Shown piece after piece: positions 45,443-55,134 of a stretch of 64,000 nucleotides of DNA. Where the stretch lies: the NCBI RefSeq assembly GCF_963666545.1, contig NZ_OY762899.1, positions 2,480,001 to 2,544,000 on the forward strand, read 5' to 3'. The stretch comes from an uncultured Bacteroides sp. Lineage in GTDB: Bacteria; Bacteroidota; Bacteroidia; Bacteroidales; Bacteroidaceae. Each line of letters opens with the position of its first letter. The stretch's first letter is position 1. The notes beneath the pieces were generated by a model. The model worked only from the letters and a program-made list of their open reading frames with translations, ran no database searches and was not told the DNA's origin. A program made the position numbers and the translations under genes.

Positions 45443-47014
45443 TTAAAACTCGCATCCAAAGCTTACTTTGAAGAACGAGCGGTGGTTGTAGTCAAAACTG
45501 TATGCTTTCTGATAGCAAAAGCTACCTTTCACAAAAAGATTGCCTTTGCTCTGAGCATCTATCTGTTGCGAGTAAGCAGCCGAAAGGGCAAACTGGCCAT
45601 AGTCGGACATCGAGTAATTAAAATCGCTCTGCATCAGACCCGTTACGACGATATACTCGGGGTGTTGCCCTTGGTAGCTGTACGTTCCGCTCATTCCGTT
45701 GCTATACAAGGCAGAAGCCTCTACCAGTAAACGCCGTGTGAACTTGTCGGACAAAGCGATATTTACTTTGCCGTTTACTCCGTAATCCAGACGTTCATTT
45801 TCTTTCAGAGATACAGGCAAGAGATATGTGTCTTTGTTCTTGTTATAACCCACTGTAGCCCCTGCCTTCCAGCTGTATTCATCGCCTCTGTTCTTCACCA
45901 GCTCGTACTGAGCTTGTGCGTTTTGAGTTTTGTATTTAGAGCGTACACTCTTGTATTCAATCACCCATCCGGTTGCTCCGGTTGTATTGTTCCAAGTGTT
46001 GATGTACTCTATACCATCAATCTTGCGGTCGCTATAACCCACTGTGAAGAAGGATGAATAGGGCTTTGAAAGGTCGGTATAAGCTTTCAGATTGGCTGAG
46101 AATAATCCGTCTCTGGTTGTTCCGTCCAGTTTGGGCGTGCTTGAGTTTTCTTTCACATCCTCCACTTTCATAGAGTAGTTGGTGGTGAATAGTAAATTGA
46201 CACTTCCCTGATAATTATATTGAAGCCCTGCGCCAATGGTACTCGCATCGTACAGGCAGAAACGTCCCGAACCTATTTTCTGGACACTTTTGCCTAATCC
46301 ATAAAGGTAATAATACGTTTGATTGACATAAGTATTTGCAATGTCCATATCCGACTCTTCTTTGAAGTTGCTATACTCCAGATTCAATCCCAAGTGATGC
46401 TTCTCACCCAATGAGAACACAGCCCCCGGCTTCACATTAATGGTGTATAGCGTGTTTGTTGAACGCGGGTCTCTTTGCTTGGCTCCCATGGCATTCTGAT
46501 AGAGCAAATCCAAACCGAAAGAAACAAAGTTCCAATACTGTTTGGTTGCCGTCCGCAATTGGAGTGTGTAGTATTGCTTGTTCCAATCGCTTAAAAGACT
46601 ATCTGCAGTGTAATAAGGCATACCGCGATAGGGATCGAGCAGCGAAGCGTTGTACCCCGAATTACCTATTTTTTCTCTGGAGTAACCAAAACTACCCCAT
46701 ACATAAGTCGATTTCAGATTGACGCTACCTTCAGCATTGAAGGTGATGTTTTGTCCGTCTTCCCCTTGTTGGGCCTTCTTGAAGTTGCCCTTGTAATTCT
46801 CATATCCCAGTGCCACCTCGGTATAATTCAGCGGTTTATCCAGCAAAAGCCCTGCTGAATTGGAACTTCCCATCCAAAGGCTTTTCATCCTGACTTTTTC
46901 TGCCGCTGCCGGAGTGTTTTGAGTTGCCTCCTCTTTCTGTTGAGCATTCACTGTGAGCGTTGCAAACAGCAATGTGCAGAGAGTAGCAATCTTTTTTATA
47001 TTGTTTTTTTTCAT
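45443..47014 (-). CDS. DUF6850-type outer-membrane beta-barrel protein
   Basis: A 523-residue protein with a signal peptide (1-24, TVNAQ) and alternating amphipathic strands rich in Tyr/Gly/Asn, ending in an aromatic-rich terminal strand (FFKVSFGCEF) that fits a barrel recognised by BAM. It resembles the DUF6850 outer-membrane family. It lies between the DUF4876 lipoprotein and the C25 protease genes in one operon. It may be a second channel or a scaffold. Function is not established. Confidence 0.8.
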   Translation of the reverse strand: MKKNNIKKIATLCTLLFATLTVNAQQKEEATQNTPAAAEKVRMKSLWMGSSNSAGLLLDKPLNYTEVALGYENYKGNFKKAQQGEDGQNITFNAEGSVNLKSTYVWGSFGYSREKIGNSGYNASLLDPYRGMPYYTADSLLSDWNKQYYTLQLRTATKQYWNFVSFGLDLLYQNAMGAKQRDPRSTNTLYTINVKPGAVFSLGEKHHLGLNLEYSNFKEESDMDIANTYVNQTYYYLYGLGKSVQKIGSGRFCLYDASTIGAGLQYNYQGSVNLLFTTNYSMKVEDVKENSSTPKLDGTTRDGLFSANLKAYTDLSKPYSSFFTVGYSDRKIDGIEYINTWNNTTGATGWVIEYKSVRSKYKTQNAQAQYELVKNRGDEYSWKAGATVGYNKNKDTYLLPVSLKENERLDYGVNGKVNIALSDKFTRRLLVEASALYSNGMSGTYSYQGQHPEYIVVTGLMQSDFNYSMSDYGQFALSAAYSQQIDAQSKGNLFVKGSFCYQKAYSFDYNHRSFFKVSFGCEF

Positions 47015-47047
47015 AACGTTCTAGTTGTATTAAAACTCTAATCTTGG

Positions 47048-48328
47048 TTACTTCTTTAATAACGTATGATTCCACGAAGGCATCTTTGTATTGTAACGAC
47101 GGAATTGGGGCACAAGGCCTCGTTCAAAGTCGTCCGTACTGTTATTGGTATCTTCAAATACCAGATCGCCATTAGCACGGGTTTCTTTCACTTTACGTGC
47201 TACACCGACTCCGATAAAGGTTTGGCCGACATACGTCATCCCCGAATCAAGTAGCCCAGGTACACGCTTGCCAACAATCATACTTTCGTTTTGCCCTGCT
47301 TCTACGGCATCTATTACATAATCAATGGGGATTTTGGCATAGAGCTTGGTAGATGTGGATGCTAAATCTGTTGTGTTCAGCGACTTATCTTTTACCGGAT
47401 CATACGTAACCCCGTCAGGAACTTGGAAAAGGGCGTATGCACCTCCAAATATTGTAACCATGTATTGGAGTAATGTATTTGATGCAGTTCCATTTGCATA
47501 AATAAAAGTCATGTCTGTTGCCGGTTGATCGGGGAAATTGGCATTATGGCAGTTAAATTCAAATTCGGAAGAAGAGCAATCCATCGGGCTATTAAGATTA
47601 TATTTTTCAACTTTATGGTTGGTGGCAAACTGTGAGATGACGCATGACTCACCCGACTTTAGCGGATAATCCGTTCCTCTGCCGGGAAATTGCCAAATAT
47701 TGGTGGCATATACATAGTTATTTCCATCTTCTTTGGGCCACATAGGGAGCTTAGCCGTTGCTACGGTCGGTGCAAGGTCGGCGAAATAGATCTTATCGAG
47801 ATAAATGACCTTTTCTGTATTGTTGTACAACTCATAGAATTGGTCGCGGAAGTAACCATTAGACCCTCCCTTAGCGTATTTAGATCCACAGTAGTATATT
47901 TCCTTAAAGAGTAGTTTACCGGCAACCATTGCTTTTACCGGTATCTTTAATGGCTTCGCATTGCTTACGATGGAATAGTTTACGACGCTTCCGTTGAGGT
48001 AATAAGTGGCGTCACCTTCCACTTCGGTCTTTCCTGTAATATTGATGTTATATAGACCCGGAATAATACCTGATACGGTAACTGTGCCGTCACTTCCTAC
48101 TGTACCGGTTATCTTAATGTTCTCCGTATAATTTTGGAGCGTCACGTTCAGTTCCTCGGGGGCAGGCAAGCCTTCAATGCTCATATCCGCCTCTATCGTT
48201 ATGGTCATCGTTTTAATGTCCTTTGCATCAAAAGCATCACTAAACTGTCCGCTGCATCCTTTCAATACAGCCGATAATAAGAGCAATCCGGCTGTTCGGT
48301 TGATTATATTTAGTTTTTTCATATTCAT
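47048..48328 (-). CDS. DUF4876-type lipoprotein
   Basis: A 426-residue lipoprotein (lipobox LKGC after MKKLNIINRTAGLLLLSAV) with an N-terminal Ig-like/carboxypeptidase-regulatory-like segment (GTVGSDGTVTVSGIIPGLYN) and a long beta-rich domain resembling DUF4876. A start at 48322 is equally plausible. It ends 33 bp before the DUF6850 gene and begins 6 bp after the TonB-receptor stop, so it likely sits with the receptor in the outer membrane as a SusD-like cap or binding protein. The ligand is unknown. Confidence 0.82.
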   Translation of the reverse strand: MNMKKLNIINRTAGLLLLSAVLKGCSGQFSDAFDAKDIKTMTITIEADMSIEGLPAPEELNVTLQNYTENIKITGTVGSDGTVTVSGIIPGLYNINITGKTEVEGDATYYLNGSVVNYSIVSNAKPLKIPVKAMVAGKLLFKEIYYCGSKYAKGGSNGYFRDQFYELYNNTEKVIYLDKIYFADLAPTVATAKLPMWPKEDGNNYVYATNIWQFPGRGTDYPLKSGESCVISQFATNHKVEKYNLNSPMDCSSSEFEFNCHNANFPDQPATDMTFIYANGTASNTLLQYMVTIFGGAYALFQVPDGVTYDPVKDKSLNTTDLASTSTKLYAKIPIDYVIDAVEAGQNESMIVGKRVPGLLDSGMTYVGQTFIGVGVARKVKETRANGDLVFEDTNNSTDDFERGLVPQFRRYNTKMPSWNHTLLKK

Positions 48329-48334
48329 TTTAAT

Positions 48335-51211
48335 TTATTTCAGTGTGAGTAGCAGTTCTACACCAAAGAACAAGTTATTGTTCCGTCTTTCGTATGTTCC
48401 GGGTGATCGTTTGTCTTCGTAGAGCGGGTGCGAAGAGAACATATTGTTGGCAAAGAAAGAGACACGCATGTATTCTCCTATTTCCTTGCTAAGGTTCAGG
48501 TTCATACATAACAAAGGCGGCATACTTTCTTTGATGTACTCTTTCTTTTCTACTTTGCGCATGATACTTGCAAATTCGCTACTGTTTTGATTTGCCGGAT
48601 CGAAATCGTACACCTGTCCGTCATTCTTGTTGATGTACTTCACGGGGACGGAGTCGTTACTGAATTTATACCAATCGGCATCTTTCCAGATCACTTGTGT
48701 GGTTAGAGTTACAGCCATCTTCAGGCTTGGAATGTTGTGCACCATCCTTAGGGAAGTGGATATTCGCTCTTGGTATCTTTTTTTCATTCCAGGTTCGTAC
48801 ATCCCGATATGCGATGCTTTAGCCGGATCGGTAGCTGACAAAGAATAATAAGTGTATCCATTGTTATAGGTTTCGCTCTGCATCCATGCTCCACTCAACA
48901 CAAATGCTGTACGAATGGCATCTATACGTCCCGTGTTGAAGTCCAGTTCCACACCATCGGTATTCACTGTCAGGTTGTTGCTGGCAGACGAATAATTAGA
49001 TAGTACCGAATACTGCTTGTCTGCTATCAGAGTGGGGAATGATGTCCCATCTGTAGGCAATGTGCCTGTGGTATATGTCTGATAGGTTACGGGTGTATAA
49101 ACGTCATTCATGTAATAACCATTATTCATCCGCTCCTTGAATCCGGTTACGGATAAGCGCATTTTTTGACTCAGCGTAATGTCCAGCCCTATTTCCGTCT
49201 TTTTGTTGGTCGCAATTTTCAGGTTTCGGTTTTTAGTGTCGAACACACGAGTAGTTGTTACCAGCATGCGTTGTGCTTCAGGCACAGTACTGCTAGCCAT
49301 AGTGTTGAGGTTGATATATTCAAAGTATGCATCTTCCGGATGTAGATACAGCACTGTGGGTGATTTGGCGGTAACGCCGTATCCACCTCGCAGGGTGAGT
49401 AAAGAAGGGATCACGTCTATGGAAAGGTTAGCACGTGGAGTGATGATGTCTCTGAAGCCCAGTATGTTGTCATATCTTGCACCTGCTTGAAACTTCAGTT
49501 CGTGCTGACCAAAACTATAGGAGAAATTTTCTTCGGCAAAGGCACTGAGCTGGTGTACAAAAGGAATGTCTTTGTATGATCTGGGCCTTGAACTTGAATT
49601 GTTAACCGAAGTAATGCGGTAGGGCGGAGCTGATGGATCGAACGTCTTACCGTCTCCCACATTACCATCGCTTTTGAAGCTTGCTCCCAGAGAGATGCGG
49701 TTGTTTAGGTATTCGGTGTTCTTTACGAGATTAGCGATGACTTGGGCAAACGTGTTGACCTCTTTTCCGTCAATATCATACTTCGTCATATAGCTGGACG
49801 GGGTGTAGTAGGCGTACAGATTTTCCTCTCCGGCTGGGATATTGGTGATTTTGTTCCCTTCTGAATCGTATACGTCCACTCCCGGTTTGTTACTCAGCAC
49901 AGCTCCGTCCGTGGTGGTCATGGAGTAGGGGTAATTTCCTGTACCCAGCACGGTTTCGTAATGACTCTTTTTGGAGGAATAGTTGGCAGACAGAGCATAT
50001 CGTATATTTTTCAGCCAACCATAGTTCATGTTAAAAGTCCCGTTGGTGCTTAGCTTAACAGCAGCTTCTTTTCCTCGTTCAGCCAGCTGTAAAGTTTCAT
50101 CGTCGGGGTTTTTCTTTCGTCGATTTTCTCCGAAAGTGAATTCTAAACTGGTGTTGGAGCGTAGTCTTTTATTAAAGAATGAATTAGAATAGAGTGCTTG
50201 TGCCGTTGCTCTCTGGTAATAAGCGTAAGACTCTGAAGGTTGCTTAATGTTGTATGCATAGTCAGCACTGATATTTAGGTTCCCTTTGTTGGTTCCCAGC
50301 CCGTAACCTTTGTTCACCGAAGTTTGCACGATGTTCGGATTTGTCTTAAAGCTGATCTTATAAGGCTCACGTCCGGCTTTGGAAGTCACAATTACCGCTC
50401 CCGAAGTCAAATCTCCATATTGTACCGAAGGAATACCTCTGATTACCTCTACCGACTCTACATTATCCAATGAAATAGGGCGTAAATCCACCCCTCCGGA
50501 TGCGCCACTTAATCCTCCAATACCTACTGTGGCTCCGTTTAACGATGGATTTAATACCTGCATGTTAGCGTTGTTGGAAAGTGGAACACCATCTTTTACG
50601 ATGAGCGATCCCAGCCCATTCATATTACTTCCATCCGTAGAGAGCGTGCGTATGTTTATCTGTGAGGTATAATTTAGATCTTGATTTTTGGCTACGCCTC
50701 CGGGCAATAGTTGCAAAATGTCACTCAAACTGGTGGCCTGCATGTGGTCCATAGCCGTACGGGCGATGGTGGAGGATGTTGCTTGTCCCGCTTTGTTGGC
50801 CGTAGCTGTTACTACTATCTCCTTAATTGCAAAGTTGGCATCCTTCATGTAGAACTCCAGATGGGTAATGTCTTTGCTGACTACCAGGGTGGTGTCTATT
50901 TTCACCATACCTAGTGATTGTACGGTGATATTCACCTTGCCTGCGGGCAAATCTTTGAGCATGAATGTTCCGTTATCTGCAGAGATAGTTCCTGTGCCCA
51001 TCTGCTGGATAAGAATGCTAGCATAAGATAAAGGTGTTTTCTTACCTGTGCCGGCTTCATATACTGTTCCTGATATGGAATGTTTCCCCTTGGCCGACGA
51101 CTGTGCATGCAGGCCTTGGGGGAATGCCATGATGCATACTGCTGCCACCCATGCTGTGTTGAGCAGGCCGTGCAACAGTTTTCTTCGATAGAATACTCTG
51201 TTTCTTTTCAT
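48335..51211 (-). CDS. TonB-dependent outer-membrane receptor
   Basis: A 958-residue receptor. It has an N-terminal signal peptide, a carboxypeptidase-like regulatory domain (ISGTVYEAGTGKKTPL, about 45-120), a plug domain (TSLSDILQLLPGG, VEVIRGIPSVQYGDLTSG) and a barrel ending LLLTLK. It lacks the usual SusC features and resembles receptors for metal, haem or cofactor cargo. ATG 51211 is the likely start rather than the GTG/ATG frame to 51253. It is first in the operon with DUF4876, DUF6850 and the C25 protease. The cargo is not known. Confidence 0.92.
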   Translation of the reverse strand: MKRNRVFYRRKLLHGLLNTAWVAAVCIMAFPQGLHAQSSAKGKHSISGTVYEAGTGKKTPLSYASILIQQMGTGTISADNGTFMLKDLPAGKVNITVQSLGMVKIDTTLVVSKDITHLEFYMKDANFAIKEIVVTATANKAGQATSSTIARTAMDHMQATSLSDILQLLPGGVAKNQDLNYTSQINIRTLSTDGSNMNGLGSLIVKDGVPLSNNANMQVLNPSLNGATVGIGGLSGASGGVDLRPISLDNVESVEVIRGIPSVQYGDLTSGAVIVTSKAGREPYKISFKTNPNIVQTSVNKGYGLGTNKGNLNISADYAYNIKQPSESYAYYQRATAQALYSNSFFNKRLRSNTSLEFTFGENRRKKNPDDETLQLAERGKEAAVKLSTNGTFNMNYGWLKNIRYALSANYSSKKSHYETVLGTGNYPYSMTTTDGAVLSNKPGVDVYDSEGNKITNIPAGEENLYAYYTPSSYMTKYDIDGKEVNTFAQVIANLVKNTEYLNNRISLGASFKSDGNVGDGKTFDPSAPPYRITSVNNSSSRPRSYKDIPFVHQLSAFAEENFSYSFGQHELKFQAGARYDNILGFRDIITPRANLSIDVIPSLLTLRGGYGVTAKSPTVLYLHPEDAYFEYINLNTMASSTVPEAQRMLVTTTRVFDTKNRNLKIATNKKTEIGLDITLSQKMRLSVTGFKERMNNGYYMNDVYTPVTYQTYTTGTLPTDGTSFPTLIADKQYSVLSNYSSASNNLTVNTDGVELDFNTGRIDAIRTAFVLSGAWMQSETYNNGYTYYSLSATDPAKASHIGMYEPGMKKRYQERISTSLRMVHNIPSLKMAVTLTTQVIWKDADWYKFSNDSVPVKYINKNDGQVYDFDPANQNSSEFASIMRKVEKKEYIKESMPPLLCMNLNLSKEIGEYMRVSFFANNMFSSHPLYEDKRSPGTYERRNNNLFFGVELLLTLK

Positions 51212-51644
51212 ATTTGGTTTAATTACTGGTGTTCTTTTGTCTCTTATTCGCAAATATTCTTTTCTAAACTGAAAAATATGTGAATAGTGGGTGCAAAGAT
51301 AGTTGCTTTACTTCTAAAAAAGAATACCTAATACGTGGTATTTTTCTTTCAGTCTTACTTATTGGCTTATTATTGGCGTTTTATCTATTGAATCAACGTT
51401 TAATAGCTGTTTTTTAATTGCATTTTGAAACAACTCATTGAAGAAAGCGAATGGTTTGAGTTTCAGTTGTTCTTTCGGATTTCAGATCATTCAGTGTTTT
51501 TTTTAAGCTATAATGCTTGTTTAAATGTTTTTGAAACAATAGACTGGCTTTATCGATAAAAAGCAGTAGAATATGCTCATTGTTGTGACATATTTGTATT
51601 TTTGTAGCACTATTTGTATAAACACGGAATTAAAACAAAAAAGT
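51212..51644. promoter_or_regulatory. Divergent regulatory region between the TonB receptor operon and the GNAT gene
   Basis: No gene. A minus-strand -7 box TATCTTTG is at 51294-51301 for the receptor operon, and TATTTTTG at 51597-51604 serves the GNAT gene (41 bp before its ATG). Arms AATACC (51323-51328) and GGTATT (51337-51342) form a small dyad over the receptor's expected -33 region. The middle of the gap is A+T-rich without other structure that I can see. Confidence 0.6.
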
Positions 51645-52148
51645 ATGAAGATCAGAGAAGTAACTTCGGAAGATGCAAAGGTGCTGAGTGAGATTTACAA
51701 TTACTACATAGAGCACACGGCGATCACTTTCGAAACAAATCCTGTTTCAGTACAGGAGATGCAACAACGTATTAATGATGTTCAAGAATCGGGATTGCCC
51801 TATTATGTCGGTGAATTGGACGGAAAAGTGGTAGGCTATTATTATATGCATAAGTGGAATAACCGCTGTGCATACAGCTCTACGAAGGAGGTGACAGTGT
51901 ACCTCGATAAAGATTATATGGGCAAAGGTTTGGGCTCAATGCTCTATAGGCACTTATTGGAGCATGTGAACAGAGAAAATACGCATGTGCTGCTTGCCGG
52001 AATCTGCATTCCAAACGAAAGTAGCGTGCATCTGCACGAGAAGTTTGGCTTCGTGCAGTCTTCTCACATGAAGGAAGTTGGACGCAAATTTGGCGAATGG
52101 AGAGATGTAGGGCATTGGATACTAAACTTAGAGAACCAACCGAAATAA
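51645..52148 (+). CDS. GNAT-family N-acetyltransferase (phosphinothricin acetyltransferase-like)
   Basis: A 167-residue acetyl-CoA-dependent acetyltransferase. Motif A is DYMGKGLGSMLY, followed by NESSVHLHEKFGFVQ in the C-terminal half; the N-terminus (YNYYIEHTAITFET) resembles the Pat/Bar group that acetylates phosphinothricin or methionine sulfoximine-like amines. ATG 51645 is used, since the frame from 51573 crosses the promoter. The substrate is not determined. Confidence 0.88.
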   Translation: MKIREVTSEDAKVLSEIYNYYIEHTAITFETNPVSVQEMQQRINDVQESGLPYYVGELDGKVVGYYYMHKWNNRCAYSSTKEVTVYLDKDYMGKGLGSMLYRHLLEHVNRENTHVLLAGICIPNESSVHLHEKFGFVQSSHMKEVGRKFGEWRDVGHWILNLENQPK

Positions 52149-52263
52149 AAAACGTTCTTTGATCATTCTCCGCAGACATTAGAAGTAGAAACCTCCGAAG
52201 GGAAAAAGTCTGTGTCAATTGATATGAACCGTATTCTTATGATTATTTATCTGCAATATACAG

Positions 52264-52315
52264 AAACTCCCTGATTATGGTTCCAATTTTCTTTTGGAAT
52301 ATAATCAGGGAGTTT
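52264..52315. terminator. Strong bidirectional terminator between GNAT and uxuA
   Basis: Arms AAACTCCCTGATTAT (52264-52278) and ATAATCAGGGAGTTT (52301-52315), with an inner TTCCAA/TTGGAA stem and a T-rich tail. Confidence 0.9.
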
Positions 52316-52350
52316 TTCTTTAGGATAGCTTCTATTCTTTGTTTCTACTT

Positions 52351-53529
52351 TCAGAAGATAGATTTAGCAATACCCATCTCTAATCCGCGGAGTTCGGCAA
52401 GCCCTCTGAGGCGACCGATGCATGAATATCCGGGGTTCGTTTTCTTCTTCAGATCATCTACCATCTGATGCCCGTGATCGGGACGCATTGGGATGGATAT
52501 TTCTCTGCGTTGTTGCAATTCTAGGAATGCTTTCATTACGTGATACATGTCCACATCACCTTCCAAATGGTTCGCTTCGTAGAAATTGCCCTCGGCATCT
52601 CGTTGTGTGCTTCGGAAATGGACGAAGTTGATGCGGTCACCAAAGGTTTTCATCATTCCCTCGAGATCGTTGCTGCTGCTTACTCCCAGTGAACCGGTGC
52701 ATAGGCAGAGTCCGTTGGACTCATTGGGCACTGCTTCAATCAGTGCTTGGAAGTCGGCTGCGCTACTCATAATACGTGGCAGGCCTAGGATAGAGCAAGG
52801 AGGATCGTCGGGATGAATGACCAATTTTACTCCTGCTTCGTCGGCCACGGGAGCAATCTGTTGCAGGAAGTAGATAAGGTTGGCACGTAGTTTCTCGGCG
52901 TCGATGTTCTTATAACGATCCAATTCTTGTTGGAACTGTGTCAGTGTGAAACTCTCTTCCGAACCGGGAAGGCCGGCTATCATATTGCGTACAAGGAGTT
53001 GCTTATCAGCTTCGCTCATCTGCTCAAAACGAGCTTTTGCTTTGCCCTTTTCAACGTCGCTGTATTCAGATTCTGCACCGGGACGCTTCAACAAAAAGAG
53101 GTCGAATGCCACGAAAGCAGCCCGCTCAAAACGGAGTGCACGAGAACCATCGGGTAGTTCGTAAGCCAAATCGGTACGTGTCCAGTCCAGCACGGGCATG
53201 AAATTGTATGTCACGATGTTGATGCCACACTCACCCAAATTGTGTAAGCTCTCTTTATAGTTGTCGATGTATCTCTGAAATTCTCCCGTTTGAGTCTTGA
53301 TATGTTCGTGCACCGGAACACTTTCTACCACAGACCATGTGAGGCCTACCGACTCAATGAGCTCTTTGCGTTTCATGATCTCTTCTACCGTCCACACTTC
53401 ACCGTTGGGAATGTGGTGCAGGGCATTGACAATGCCTGTTGCTCCGGCCTGTTTGATATCCCATAGGCTGACGGGGTCGTTAGGACCGTACCAGCGCCAT
53501 GTTTGTTCGCTTAAATACATGGTTTTCAT
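52351..53529 (-). CDS. uxuA: Mannonate dehydratase
   Basis: Converts D-mannonate to 2-keto-3-deoxygluconate in hexuronate catabolism. It shows the TIM-barrel start ([19 protein letters not shown]), the metal-binding segments [23 protein letters not shown] and PMRPDHGHQ. Its 392 residues are normal. I prefer ATG 53529 over the upstream frame. The next gene upstream, 13 bp away, is the D-mannonate oxidoreductase, so the pair converts fructuronate through mannonate. Confidence 0.95.
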   Translation of the reverse strand: MKTMYLSEQTWRWYGPNDPVSLWDIKQAGATGIVNALHHIPNGEVWTVEEIMKRKELIESVGLTWSVVESVPVHEHIKTQTGEFQRYIDNYKESLHNLGECGINIVTYNFMPVLDWTRTDLAYELPDGSRALRFERAAFVAFDLFLLKRPGAESEYSDVEKGKAKARFEQMSEADKQLLVRNMIAGLPGSEESFTLTQFQQELDRYKNIDAEKLRANLIYFLQQIAPVADEAGVKLVIHPDDPPCSILGLPRIMSSAADFQALIEAVPNESNGLCLCTGSLGVSSSNDLEGMMKTFGDRINFVHFRSTQRDAEGNFYEANHLEGDVDMYHVMKAFLELQQRREISIPMRPDHGHQMVDDLKKKTNPGYSCIGRLRGLAELRGLEMGIAKSIF

Positions 53530-53542
53530 TCTTACTATTGTT

Positions 53543-54355
53543 TTACATTGCAAAGGCTTCGAATCCACCATCTACCACAGCTACGGTACCGGTCACGAAG
53601 GCGGCGGCATCACTCATGAGATATTGGATGGTTCCGCAAAGTTCTTCGGGGCGTCCGAAGCGTCCGAATGGAGTTTGGCGAATGACGCTGTTGCCACGGT
53701 CGGTGTATGATCCGTCCGGGTTGGTCAGTAGGCTGCGATTTTGCTCGGTGATGAAGAATCCCGGAGCAATGGCGTTTACACGGATACCTTCACCAAATTT
53801 CGTTGCTACTTCTGTAGCCATGAATCGGGTGAAATTGGAGATACCTGCTTTGGCTGCCGCATATCCTGCTACACGGGTGATGGGGCGGAAAGCTGCCATG
53901 GATGAGAAGTTGATAATGCAACCTGATTGTTGTTCCACCATCGGCTTAAGGAAGATCTGCGTGGGCAGTACGGTTCCGGTCAGGTTTAAGTCTACCACTT
54001 TCTGAAAATCTTCTATTTTGAGGTCGAAGAATGTTCCTGTTGGTGCGATCACAGCTCCCGGCATATTGCCTCCGGCAGCATTGAGCAGAACATCCACCCT
54101 TCCGTAGGCACTAAGGATATCGGCAAGGTTTTGCTCGAGCACATCATGACTTAACACGTCTGTGACCAGGAACATGGCTTCACCACCTTCGGCTTTAATT
54201 TCGGATACTATCTTTTCGCCCACCTCCGCTTTGCGGCCCATGATGACTACTTTAGCACCTTCTTGGGCTAGGTGAGCGGCAATGGCTTTACCTAGTACAC
54301 CTGTTCCTCCGGTGATTACTACCACTTTGTTTTTTACACTGAATAAATTTGCCAT
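53543..54355 (-). CDS. SDR-family D-mannonate (fructuronate) oxidoreductase
   Basis: A 270-residue short-chain dehydrogenase: [11 protein letters not shown] for NAD(P) binding, NAAGG, catalytic SSMAAF and YAAAK (Tyr/Lys). It is in an operon directly upstream of uxuA, so it most likely reduces fructuronate to mannonate, the step done by unrelated UxuB in E. coli. The substrate is inferred from context. A -7 box lies at 54437-54444. Confidence 0.88.
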   Translation of the reverse strand: MANLFSVKNKVVVITGGTGVLGKAIAAHLAQEGAKVVIMGRKAEVGEKIVSEIKAEGGEAMFLVTDVLSHDVLEQNLADILSAYGRVDVLLNAAGGNMPGAVIAPTGTFFDLKIEDFQKVVDLNLTGTVLPTQIFLKPMVEQQSGCIINFSSMAAFRPITRVAGYAAAKAGISNFTRFMATEVATKFGEGIRVNAIAPGFFITEQNRSLLTNPDGSYTDRGNSVIRQTPFGRFGRPEELCGTIQYLMSDAAAFVTGTVAVVDGGFEAFAM

Positions 54356-54436
54356 GAGTCTGATTCTATTAGAGTTACTATTTATACTTAATTGTGTTGA
54401 ACTTCAGTTCTTAAAATAATAAACGATTGATATCTG

Positions 54437-54444
54437 CAAATGTA
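54437..54444 (-). promoter_or_regulatory. Bacteroides -7 box for the uxu operon
   Basis: The minus strand reads TACATTTG, 82 bp upstream of the oxidoreductase start and directly after the wbqC stop. Confidence 0.5.
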
Positions 54445-54445
54445 A

Positions 54446-55075
54446 TCATAAAGTTGATAATACTAACAAACTTTCGGGCCCCATGTTGAATAGCAAGTCG
54501 ATGATGCTTAGGTTGGGCACAAAGCCGTGACGTGCTTCGAACACCTGATAGTAAGGTTTGGCTGTAAATTCAGGATCTACTAAGGCGAATTCTTTCTTTG
54601 GATGAATGAGTTCACGAAAGTCATGCTCATCCAAAGCAAACGCTGATTTATATTCGGTAGTACGTTCAATCCGGGGTTGTATATCTATCAATCTACACAT
54701 CAACTCGCACAACTCTTCGTTGAAATCGGCCAAAAAAGTATATTCCTTTTCGTAAAATGGATGGAGATCGTCTTTGTAGTATTCAAAGAACGGGCTATTA
54801 TTGTAGGCCGACTCAATGGCATTCCAATGCAGATGCCGCCAGTTGCCGTGCTCGGAAATGCGGATATCTTTCATCGGACACTTCAATGTATCGGGGCGAA
54901 CGGTGGGAATGGAGAGCGATTGTATACCTTCCGGTCCGGCTATATTGCAACGGTTGCGATAGGTTTGCTTGATATAGTTATCGTGTTGCTCTACGAATAT
55001 GTTGTCGTAGGCAAGTAGTTTGCTATAGTATTCCACGGGAGCCAGATAGGCGGAACTTATATAAATGGTTTTCAT
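54446..55075 (-). CDS. WbqC-family protein
   Basis: A 209-residue protein of the WbqC family, found in O-antigen and other glycan clusters. Recognisable segments are IYISSAYLAPVEYYSKL at the N-terminus and NFVPNL-like end (FVPNLSIIDLLFNMGPES). The true start is ATG 55075; the frame to 55210 overlaps the upstream gene. It is last in the dapB-lepB-lepB2-wbqC operon. The biochemical role is not known (possibly nucleotide-sugar modification). Confidence 0.85.
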   Translation of the reverse strand: MKTIYISSAYLAPVEYYSKLLAYDNIFVEQHDNYIKQTYRNRCNIAGPEGIQSLSIPTVRPDTLKCPMKDIRISEHGNWRHLHWNAIESAYNNSPFFEYYKDDLHPFYEKEYTFLADFNEELCELMCRLIDIQPRIERTTEYKSAFALDEHDFRELIHPKKEFALVDPEFTAKPYYQVFEARHGFVPNLSIIDLLFNMGPESLLVLSTL

Positions 55076-55134
55076 TTTGCTACTTGATTTTATTTCACTA
55101 TTAAGAATAGCGATACATTCTTCAAAGCGGTTGT

